Notes under the pieces: model-generated
The model's database searches: none
The model's input: only the letters and a program-made list of their open reading frames with translations
What the model was told of the DNA's origin: nothing
Translations under genes and position numbers: made by a program
Shown: positions 1 to 4,802 of the stretch, piece by piece
How the letters are laid out: every line of letters starts with the position of its first letter
How positions within the stretch are numbered: position 1 is the stretch's first letter
Source of the DNA: Deltaproteobacteria bacterium
GTDB taxonomy: Bacteria > Desulfobacterota > Desulfobacteria > Desulfobacterales > JAABPS01
DNA length: 5,636 nt
NCBI GenBank assembly: GCA_019309685.1
Contig: JAFDFT010000183.1
Coordinates: forward strand, 1 to 5,636
Direction of reading: 5' to 3'

Positions 1-16
1 TAAAGGAGACAAAAAA

Positions 17-1132
17 ATGCTTAAGTCAGAACTATGTGATTTCTTAGAAATTAAATATCCGATTATCCAGGCTGGTATGGGCCCTTTCAGCAATAACAAA
101 TTATGCATCGCAACGGCAAATGCGGGTGTTCTTGGATTGCTTTCAACCAGCGGAATTACTTCGAGAGACACACAGCCGGGAATTTTTAAATCATTTGCCG
201 AAACAGGCGGCGCGAACCCTGATGATGACGATGAAACCATTTTACGAAAAATATTTAATCAGACAATTGAAGGTACTAAAGACAAAAAAGGGGTTTTCGG
301 CATTAATGTAATGGTATCTGCTGAAATGAAAGAAAGCGCTGAATTCATAATGGATACTGCTATTGCAGCTAAAAAAGAAAATCCCGAATTACAAGATAAG
401 TTTAAAGTGATTTTTACATCTGCAGGAGATCCATTGCCTTGGGGAGAAAAAATTAAAGGGGCTGGATTTAAATGGCTTCATGTTGTGCCATCAGTAAAGG
501 GCGCGCTGCGTTGTCAAAAAGCGGGAGTAGATCTTGTGGTTGCGTCAGGGCACGAAGGCGGATTCCATACCTCATGGGAGCCGGTTCATTCAATGGTTCT
601 TCTTCCAGCGGTTGTAGAGGCTTTGGAAGGGTCAAATACTTTAGTGGCAGGAGCCGGCGGATTTTGTGACGGGAAGTCTTTAGCGGCCGCTTTGACTCTT
701 GGAGCGGCTGGTGCCCAAATGGGTACCCGGTTTCTGGCGACCCAGGAAAGTGATTTTGCCCAACTATGGAAAGAAGGTATTGTCAAAGCAGGAGACCGGG
801 GTACACTGGTAGCCAGGGGATTTGTCGGACCTGCGAGATGGGTAAAAACAGCAACAAGCCTTAAGCATCAGGAGAACACTTTAAAGTTTACACCGGAGCT
901 CTATCTAGATAAGCCAGGCGACTTGACAGAAGGCGCGTTAAAACTTATTGAAAATGAAATTGAAGGCATGAACGCGGTATATGCAGGTGATGAAAGTAAA
1001 GCACTTATCGCAGGCGGTGAGTGCGCGCAGCGTGTGGACGATTTGCCCACGGTTCAGGAATTGGTGGATAGGATTGTAAATGACGCAGAAAAAGTTATTG
1101 GCGGGCTTGCGAATAAGCACTTGGTCGGGTAA
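17..1132 (+). CDS. Nitronate monooxygenase / 2-nitropropane dioxygenase family flavoenzyme (FabK-like fold)
   Basis: This 371-residue protein belongs to the FMN-dependent TIM-barrel family of nitronate monooxygenases, which also contains the enoyl-ACP reductase FabK. Family members oxidise alkyl nitronates or reduce enoyl thioesters in the cytoplasm, usually on FMN. Visible motifs are an N-terminal PIIQAGMG (residues 15-22), GINVMV (95-100), the glycine- and histidine-containing active-site stretch VVASGHEGGFH (174-184), and the FMN-phosphate region AGAGGFCDGKSLAAALTLGA (211-230) followed by MGTRFLAT. The usual form of the active-site motif is G-x-E-A-G-G-H. Here it reads GHEGGFH, so the catalytic His could be H179 or H184. 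The C-terminus (AGGECAQRVDDLPTVQELVDRI) resembles FabK-type tails. The ATG start is supported by a strong AAAGGAGA at 2-9, 7 nt upstream. Family membership is near certain; the substrate is not, and automatic 'nitronate monooxygenase' labels often cover enzymes of other function. The gene is complete and ends in an intrinsic terminator. Confidence 0.9.
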   Translation: MLKSELCDFLEIKYPIIQAGMGPFSNNKLCIATANAGVLGLLSTSGITSRDTQPGIFKSFAETGGANPDDDDETILRKIFNQTIEGTKDKKGVFGINVMVSAEMKESAEFIMDTAIAAKKENPELQDKFKVIFTSAGDPLPWGEKIKGAGFKWLHVVPSVKGALRCQKAGVDLVVASGHEGGFHTSWEPVHSMVLLPAVVEALEGSNTLVAGAGGFCDGKSLAAALTLGAAGAQMGTRFLATQESDFAQLWKEGIVKAGDRGTLVARGFVGPARWVKTATSLKHQENTLKFTPELYLDKPGDLTEGALKLIENEIEGMNAVYAGDESKALIAGGECAQRVDDLPTVQELVDRIVNDAEKVIGGLANKHLVG

Positions 1133-1155
1133 TCGTTTGCAAAAGCGATTCATTG

Positions 1156-1200
1156 AAAAGGTCCTTTTACAAAGGTCATCCGTAAAAGGGCCTTTTTTTT
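1156..1200 (+). terminator. Rho-independent terminator after the flavoenzyme gene
   Basis: A 15-bp stem (1156-1170 with 1182-1196, one G-U pair) encloses an 11-nt loop and runs into eight T residues (1193-1200). It starts 24 nt after the stop codon of the plus-strand gene. On the minus strand the same hairpin lies directly after the stop of the convergent gene, but it has only a short T stretch there, so termination in that direction would be weaker. Confidence 0.92.
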
Positions 1201-1720
1201 AAAACAGTGAGGGCGGTTGTTTTTTGACTGTAAGGAGATTAATGATTTCATCAACAGCCGCAGCGCAATCATTTGGTGAGTGTTGATTTTTTTTAACCAT
1301 TTCTTTTAATAAATCTAAATTGGAAACGATTTTATCTTTCAATAATATTTCTTTTCGCCTGGTTTCAATATACCTTTCAAAATCAGTGGCAAGCCATTGG
1401 AATTGATCCGAGTCTCTAAATTTAAATTTGTTCGTAGGGATTTTATCGTAGGTAATATCACGTAAAACTTTACCCATTTTGTACAAAGGCCCCGCAATGG
1501 AATGGGTATACAGAATTGAAAAAAGGCTAAGAGTAATAGAATAAACAATGAAGGCAAATACAAAACGCCACTTAAATCCGGATTGATAAAGAAGCGGGAT
1601 TGTCACTCCAATCGCAATGGCAGTCAACAGCATAATTGGAACCGCAATAAATAGAAAACGAAACTGGAAGGATTTATTTATAAAAAAAATACGTCTTTTA
1701 ATTGTTATCTTTTCTTCCAT
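1199..1720 (-). CDS. Small two-TM membrane protein with HAMP-like segment
   Basis: This 173-residue protein has a basic N-terminus (residues 1-21), a first hydrophobic segment at about 21-46 and a second at about 52-72. A HAMP-like linker follows at about 73-118: SIAGPLYKMGKVLRDI (74-89) has the proline and amphipathic helix of HAMP AS1, and FRDSDQFQWLATDFERYI (101-118) matches the AS2 position. Residues 119-147 (RRKEILLKDKIVSNLDLLKEMVKK) look like a charged helix or coiled coil, followed by a short tail. HAMP domains normally pass a signal from membrane sensors to kinase, cyclase or chemotaxis modules. None is present here, and the periplasmic loop between the helices is only a few residues. 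It may therefore be a partner subunit of a signalling complex or a membrane scaffold; this is inference. The ATG start follows GGAGG (1727-1731) with 6 nt spacing. The stop codon falls in the T-tract of the convergent terminator. No operon partner is visible. Confidence 0.75.
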   Translation of the reverse strand: MEEKITIKRRIFFINKSFQFRFLFIAVPIMLLTAIAIGVTIPLLYQSGFKWRFVFAFIVYSITLSLFSILYTHSIAGPLYKMGKVLRDITYDKIPTNKFKFRDSDQFQWLATDFERYIETRRKEILLKDKIVSNLDLLKEMVKKNQHSPNDCAAAVDEIINLLTVKKQPPSLF

Positions 1721-1923
1721 GGTTTTCCTCCAAACTTTTAAAAGTAATCAATTTGCGATTCAATTAAATAGATTAATAAAAAGATAGTTGAAATAGCAAT
1801 TTAAGCTAAAAAGTTTCTGATTGAGAACGACTTTTCAATGATATTAAATATAGTGTAAAAAACAAGAAAAAACGTAATGTGATATTAAGTGGTTATTTAA
1901 ATACGAATGCTGGAAAGATGCAA

Positions 1924-1940
1924 ATGTTATGCTGTAACAT
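1924..1940 (-). terminator. Weak hairpin after the ABC permease gene (possible terminator)
   Basis: ATGTTA (1924-1929) and TAACAT (1935-1940) form a 6-bp stem with a 5-nt loop, 13 bp past the permease stop codon. On the minus strand only TTTG follows, so it is a poor intrinsic terminator. The rest of the 233-bp gap (1721-1953) is AT-rich. It holds a TGATATTAA direct repeat (1839-1847 and 1880-1888) but no gene and no convincing promoter for the HAMP-like gene. Confidence 0.25.
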
Positions 1941-1953
1941 GGGCCTATCTTAG

Positions 1954-2763
1954 TCAAATCTCTTTTCTATTAAATATCACCATCAGTATGACATAAGAAA
2001 TAAGTATGTAAAAAATAATATTTAATAATGGGTGCACTGGGCTCATTGGATTAAAGTCACTTCCGCCGATGAATGATGAGGCATAATATTGAAGCATCGC
2101 AGTTTTTGGCCAGAGGACTCTCCAAATGGATATATCGTTTTCTATCCCGGATGATGCAAGTGATTGAAGCATTTTGCTATGTTGTGCAATATAGAAAGAG
2201 TCTGAAATAAAACTGATACTTGCGATACCTATAGCTGTAACGGCCGCTATAAAATCAGGAAGAAACAGAGAAAATAGGCTTACCAGCAGGATAAGAAACA
2301 GAAGATTTATTGTACAGATGATGGACGCTAAAAAGAATTCAGGCAGTATATTTCCGGTGCTCATAAAGGTAATGATGACAATGGTCAGGTGCAGGATGAA
2401 CATAAAAATAGAGACAAGGACCCATACACCAGCAATGCGGCCCAAAAGGTAATGTGTGCGTTTGATAGGCTTTGATAGCATCAGCACCATATTGCCGTTT
2501 TGAATATCCCGGGTTAATATGTTCATGGAAAGCAGCGTTGTCAGGAGCATCATCCCCCCTGCAATCAGATGAAACGCAAATTTGGAAGCATGCCATGCAA
2601 TCGTAAGATTATCGATTTGCTGATTGTTTACGGTAAAGTTTCCTTTGTAGCAGCCACGAAGAAGAAGAACGAGCAATATGCATGCGCCGAGAAGGATATA
2701 AAAACTTTTGTGGCGTACCTGATCTTGTAAAGAAAATATAGCAATACGTAATATTTTAGGCAT
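1954..2763 (-). CDS. ABC-2 type transporter permease subunit
   Basis: This 269-residue integral membrane protein has about six hydrophobic segments (roughly residues 21-36, 62-83, 109-134, 144-168, 170-190 and 247-264), the usual architecture of ABC-2 exporter permeases of the NosY/ABC-2_2 type. The cytoplasmic motif between helices 2 and 3, TRDIQNGNMVLMLSKPIKR (84-102) followed by LLGR, matches the family's '(R)EIxxGTlxxLLSkPisRxxyllGK' signature, which contacts the ATPase. The ATG start overlaps the end of the upstream ATPase gene by 8 bp. There is no strong Shine-Dalgarno (only AAAAGAA just upstream), so translation probably depends on coupling to the ATPase. Substrates of such exporters range from copper-site maturation factors to antibiotics and lipids, and nothing here identifies the cargo. 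No second permease or accessory protein is adjacent, so the transporter is presumably a homodimer of this subunit with two ATPases. Confidence 0.85.
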   Translation of the reverse strand: MPKILRIAIFSLQDQVRHKSFYILLGACILLVLLLRGCYKGNFTVNNQQIDNLTIAWHASKFAFHLIAGGMMLLTTLLSMNILTRDIQNGNMVLMLSKPIKRTHYLLGRIAGVWVLVSIFMFILHLTIVIITFMSTGNILPEFFLASIICTINLLFLILLVSLFSLFLPDFIAAVTAIGIASISFISDSFYIAQHSKMLQSLASSGIENDISIWRVLWPKTAMLQYYASSFIGGSDFNPMSPVHPLLNIIFYILISYVILMVIFNRKEI

Positions 2764-3469
2764 TTCTTTTATCTACCAATCTCACAAACACATCTTCCAG
2801 TGTTTCTTCTTTTTGAACAATTTTATGTATTGAATCTTTAACAAGGATAGTTCCCTTGCTCATTATTGCCGCGGAATCACATATTTTTTCAACTTCGGAA
2901 AGAAAATGAGAGTTCAGAACAATGGTAGTCCCATCAATGCGCAAACTTTCTAAAATCTCACGAAAATCTCTGATGCCAAGGGGATCCAGACCCGATGCCG
3001 GCTCATCCAGTATTAACAGCTTTGGTTTTCCCATTAATGCTGAGGCAAGGCCAATGCGTTGAGCCATGCCTTTTGAATAGGTGCTTGCCTTTTGGTTTTT
3101 TTCCTTGAACATATCTACTCGTTCAAGAAGAGCTTCTATTTCAGAGGAAGCCTCTTTGCCGGTTAGATCCATAAGGTAAGCTTGCCGAAGAAGATATTCC
3201 CATCCTGAAAGAAACGGTGGAATACAGTGATTTTCAGCGAGATACCCCACCTTATTGCGAGAATAATGATGCTGGGTGGAAATACCATCTATTTGAAGTG
3301 TGCCCATTGTCGGTTTCGAAAATCCCATGAGCATACGAACAATAGTTGTTTTGCCCGCGCCATTAGGTCCTAAAAGCGCGAAAAATTCCCCCTTTGCCAC
3401 AGTGTATGAGACATCATCGACAGCGGTAATAGAATTGAATTTTTTGGTTACCGAATCTAGAGATATCAA
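2756..3469 (-). CDS. ABC transporter ATP-binding protein (ABC-2 exporter partner)
   Basis: This 237-residue cytoplasmic ATPase powers the ABC-2 permease encoded just downstream. All nucleotide-binding motifs are intact: Walker A GPNGAGKTT (34-42), a Q-loop region GYLAEN (75-80) with Glu in place of Gln as is common in this subfamily, signature YSKGMAQRIGLA (131-142), Walker B LLILDEPASGLDP (151-163) with catalytic E156, and switch histidine H188 in NSHFLSEVE. The short C-terminal tail with LEDVFVRL is typical of the CcmA/NosF-like group. The apparent start is TTG at 3469-3467, giving MISLDSVTKKF, which aligns with the usual beginning of these ATPases. No in-frame ATG lies nearby: the ATG at 3480 is in another frame and stops after four codons. 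The stop codon overlaps the permease start by 8 bp, so the two genes form one operon. Confidence in function is high; cargo is unknown. Confidence 0.92.
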   Translation of the reverse strand: MISLDSVTKKFNSITAVDDVSYTVAKGEFFALLGPNGAGKTTIVRMLMGFSKPTMGTLQIDGISTQHHYSRNKVGYLAENHCIPPFLSGWEYLLRQAYLMDLTGKEASSEIEALLERVDMFKEKNQKASTYSKGMAQRIGLASALMGKPKLLILDEPASGLDPLGIRDFREILESLRIDGTTIVLNSHFLSEVEKICDSAAIMSKGTILVKDSIHKIVQKEETLEDVFVRLVDKRNA

Positions 3470-3486
3470 GATGGATACATGTCCTT
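3467..3486 (-). promoter_or_regulatory. TTG start region of the ABC ATPase with distant Shine-Dalgarno
   Basis: On the minus strand AAGGA (3486-3482) precedes the TTG codon (3469-3467) by 12 nt, longer than the usual 5-9 nt. An out-of-frame ATG (3480-3478) sits only 1 nt after AAGGA and opens a four-codon frame. The weak start codon plus long spacing suggests low or regulated translation of the operon. Confidence 0.5.
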
Positions 3487-3511
3487 TTTTTAAAGTATGT
3501 TTTAAAAATAA

Positions 3512-3540
3512 AATCTATGGGCAGAAAACTATAACCTCAA
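3512..3540 (-). promoter_or_regulatory. Candidate promoter of the ABC operon (proximal)
   Basis: On the minus strand TTGAGG (3540-3535) and TAGATT (3517-3512) are separated by 17 bp, each matching four of six sigma-70 consensus bases. Transcription would begin near 3505, leaving a leader of about 36 nt that includes the AAGGA. Its -35 box is also the outer arm of the inverted-repeat block 3534-3618, which would then act as a DNA operator rather than as RNA. It competes with the distal candidate at 3616-3644. Confidence 0.3.
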
Positions 3541-3618
3541 ATGATGATTTGTTGGAGCGAAACGTAGATCCCGTCACCGGGGAAGCTTGAGCATTCTCAA
3601 CTTTCGCTCAATTGAGGT
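3534..3618 (-). repeat. Nested inverted repeats upstream of the ABC operon; possible structured RNA or operator
   Basis: Outer arms ACCTCAA (3534-3540) and TTGAGGT (3612-3618) pair. Inside them GAGCGAAA (3555-3562) pairs with TTTCGCTC (3602-3609), extended by TT/AA past a bulged base. Within that lie two small hairpins: TTGAG/CTCAA (3587-3591 with 3596-3600) and CCCG/CGGG (3570-3573 with 3578-3581). On the minus strand the second loop reads GUGA, a GNRA tetraloop, which favours RNA transcribed with the ABC operon. The block is clearly more GC-rich (about 53% over 3551-3610) than its AT-rich flanks. I do not recognise it as a named riboswitch, attC site, hammerhead or group II intron domain. 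It could equally be a repressor operator or a relic of a mobile repeat. Confidence 0.5.
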
Positions 3619-3644
3619 ATAATGAAATGTTCGAGTGTCGTCAA
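3616..3644 (-). promoter_or_regulatory. Candidate promoter of the ABC operon (distal)
   Basis: On the minus strand TTGACG (3644-3639, five of six consensus bases) and TATACC (3621-3616, four of six) are 17 bp apart. Transcription would start near 3609, so the 5' leader would be about 140 nt and would contain most of the structured block but not its outermost stem strand. A TATAAT also reads on the plus strand at 3618-3623, but it has only a weak -35 (TTCTCA, 18 bp spacing) and would point into the end of the sulfotransferase gene. Confidence 0.35.
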
Positions 3645-3685
3645 GGATAATAGCGGTAAATTAGAAATAAGTGAACTAAATTTTA

Positions 3686-4333
3686 TTAGTGGTCAGGGGA
3701 AAAACGGCGGTTTAGATCCAATTGTTTAAGAATTGGTGATGTATGGTTATTTATATTTTTTATTATTGTATCTGATAGTTCTTTTTCAGTATTGATTTTA
3801 TCAGCATAAAACGTATTCCGTCCTTTTACACCGATAAAATCACAAAGCTGTTTAAATACCTTTTTACTTACAGCAAGATCTTCAAGTTTTACAATGGCAA
3901 TGTCATCCCGGTATTGATCCATAGCTTTAAGCACAGAGGCATTTCTTTGATTCCACATTTCAGAAAATTGCACTTCATCAGCGACCCAATCCTTATGCGG
4001 GTATTTTATCAGCCTGGAATAATAGACGTTGACAGGATTTCGATAATTCCAGATGATTTTAACAGTATAATGAGAAAACTCGGACAAAATATCAACTACT
4101 TCTCTTTTTTTTGTTTCAGATTTTGCTTCTATGAAAGCGATGCGTTTTGATTTATCAAGGAAAGGCCGTATTTCCCTTTCAGGCCTGAGCATAAAATAAT
4201 CAAATATTTTATTATCTTTTTCTCTTAAAATGGAAATGTTCCGATTGCGTTTAAACGCGTTTAAAAGGGTTGAGCCTCCTGAACGCTGGATACCCATTAC
4301 AAAAATTAAAGTCTTTTTATCTGTTGATTTCAT
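3686..4333 (-). CDS. Sulfotransferase-domain protein
   Basis: This 215-residue protein is probably a PAPS-dependent sulfotransferase or a close P-loop relative. It starts with a beta strand and a P-loop-like 5'-phosphosulfate-binding motif, LIFVMGIQRSGGSTLL (9-24), where the family usually has GxxRSGTTLL. A second motif, YRNPVNVYYSRL (97-108), matches the 3'-phosphate-binding region (R98 and S106). IAIVKLEDLAVSKKVFKQLCDFIGV (145-169) matches the 'Y/KxEDLxxxP...l..fLgl' segment that closes the fold. Such enzymes sulfate carbohydrates, lipids or other small acceptors; bacterial ones often modify cell-surface or secreted molecules. No signal peptide is present, so it should be cytoplasmic. It is shorter than many family members (commonly 250-300), and the acceptor-binding part looks compact. 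The ATG has no clear Shine-Dalgarno. The gene stands alone between the ABC operon leader and a repeat-rich region, suggesting an accessory gene. The acceptor is unknown. Confidence 0.8.
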   Translation of the reverse strand: MKSTDKKTLIFVMGIQRSGGSTLLNAFKRNRNISILREKDNKIFDYFMLRPEREIRPFLDKSKRIAFIEAKSETKKREVVDILSEFSHYTVKIIWNYRNPVNVYYSRLIKYPHKDWVADEVQFSEMWNQRNASVLKAMDQYRDDIAIVKLEDLAVSKKVFKQLCDFIGVKGRNTFYADKINTEKELSDTIIKNINNHTSPILKQLDLNRRFSPDH

Positions 4334-4370
4334 TATGTGATTAAGTGCTCTAAATAAGTTTCTTTAATAT

Positions 4371-4398
4371 AGTATAGAAATTCTTGCCCTCTGGGCAA
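4371..4398 (-). promoter_or_regulatory. Candidate promoter of the sulfotransferase gene
   Basis: On the minus strand TTGCCC (4398-4393, four of six) and TATACT (4376-4371, five of six) are 16 bp apart. Transcription would start about 30 nt before the ATG at 4333. The -35 box is one arm of the perfect hairpin 4383-4399, so a protein binding that palindrome could block the promoter; that is inference. Confidence 0.4.
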
Positions 4399-4399
4399 G
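4383..4399. repeat. Perfect palindrome CTTGCCC-TCT-GGGCAAG
   Basis: The 7-bp arms 4383-4389 and 4393-4399 are perfect, with a 3-nt loop TCT. The palindrome overlaps the candidate -35 of the sulfotransferase promoter. The CCTCTGG centre recurs in the hairpin at 4667-4685, which suggests a shared repeat type or terminator style rather than chance alone. Confidence 0.55.
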
Positions 4400-4405
4400 G
4401 TCAGA

Positions 4406-4436
4406 GTTCAGTGGCTTTGCCATCTGAACGATTTTT
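4406..4436 (+). terminator. Terminator-like hairpin with T-tract
   Basis: GTTCAGTGGC (4406-4415) pairs with GCCATCTGAAC (4419-4429) with one bulged T and a TTT loop, followed by CGATTTTT ending at 4436. It has the form of an intrinsic terminator on the plus strand, yet no plus-strand gene lies upstream. It may belong, with the neighbouring hairpin at 4383-4399, to a repeat element or a decayed insertion end. Confidence 0.4.
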
Positions 4437-4460
4437 ATGGACAGTAATACAGTTTAAATT

Positions 4461-4562
4461 TTATTTTTGTCATTGCGAGTCCGCCCAAGGCGGACGAAGC
4501 AATCTCATCTAAAATGGGAGATTGCTTCGTCGCTGTGCTCCTCGCAAAGACACGAAAAATAA
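4461..4562. repeat. MITE/REP-like palindromic element with GTCATTGCGAG ends
   Basis: This 102-bp imperfect palindrome has outer arms TTATTTTT-GTCATTGCGAG (4461-4479) and CTCGCAAAGAC-ACG-AAAAATAA (4541-4562), which pair apart from a 3-nt insertion and one mismatch. The inner arms CGAAGCAATCTC (4495-4506) and GAGATTGCTTCG (4518-4529) are a perfect 12 bp around an 11-nt loop. A small side hairpin TCCGCC-CAA-GGCGGA (4480-4494) sits on the left arm. From memory, the core words (GTCATTGCGAG, GAAGCAATCTC, CTCGCAA) resemble a short dispersed palindrome found in many copies in several bacterial genomes, including deltaproteobacteria. It encodes nothing and may be mobilised in trans. As RNA it would form a long hairpin on either strand. 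Confidence 0.75.
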
Positions 4563-4642
4563 GATCAATCTGTGTTAAATACAATTCTAAAGCACAGTAT
4601 GTTTGGTGCCATACAATTAATGGAATATCATTTTTCCTTTAT

Positions 4643-4656
4643 ACCCTTTAAAGGGT
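4643..4656. repeat. 14-bp perfect palindrome ACCCTTTAAAGGGT
   Basis: A self-complementary 14-mer with no loop, 10 bp before the CCGGGTCC hairpin. It could be a protein-binding site, but no gene start is close enough to suggest which gene it would control. Confidence 0.4.
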
Positions 4657-4666
4657 TCATCCAAAG

Positions 4667-4685
4667 CCGGGTCCTCTGGACCCGG
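4667..4685. terminator. Strong GC hairpin CCGGGTCC-TCT-GGACCCGG
   Basis: Perfect 8-bp arms (4667-4674 and 4678-4685) surround a TCT loop. The sequence after it on the plus strand (ATATTTACTTATTTT) is T-rich but interrupted, so termination is possible but not clear. No live gene precedes it on either strand. It shares the CCTCTGG centre with the hairpin at 4383-4399. Confidence 0.4.
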
Positions 4686-4802
4686 ATATTTACTTATTTT
4701 GAAAAGTATCCCAAAAATAATAGCTTAAAATTTTATAAAATTATTAGTATTGCTAATGCGTGATCAATTAAATTGTTCTGTATCATTAAATAATTCTTGT
4801 GT

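Larger units (their letters stand above)
4563..4802. other. Gene-free spacer between the palindromic element and the IS91 relic
   Basis: Together with 4334-4562 this makes about 470 bp without a supportable gene. Apart from the palindromes listed separately, it is AT-rich, with a TTAG-TATTG-CTAA inverted repeat near 4743-4755. A 63-codon open frame at 4572-4763 has no ribosome-binding site and no family-like sequence, so I do not call it a gene. Confidence 0.5.

Noticed and set aside
3300..3590. 96-codon plus-strand open frame across the start of the ABC ATPase
   Set aside because: Most of it is the antisense of a gene with intact ATPase motifs. The remainder covers the inverted-repeat block and lacks a coding signature.
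3534..3618. Hammerhead ribozyme or integron attC site
   Set aside because: TGATGA and GCGAAA occur on the plus strand, but the stem II pairing required between them is absent. The attC core forms RYYYAAC and GTTRRRY are not both present.
4461..4562. Intrinsic terminator or CRISPR-type repeat
   Set aside because: A single copy with no spacers, arms too long and structured for a simple terminator, and no T-tract placed after either arm for an adjacent gene.
4572..4763. 63-codon plus-strand open frame in the palindrome region
   Set aside because: No ribosome-binding site, it runs through the GC hairpin and 14-bp palindrome, and the sequence resembles no family I know.
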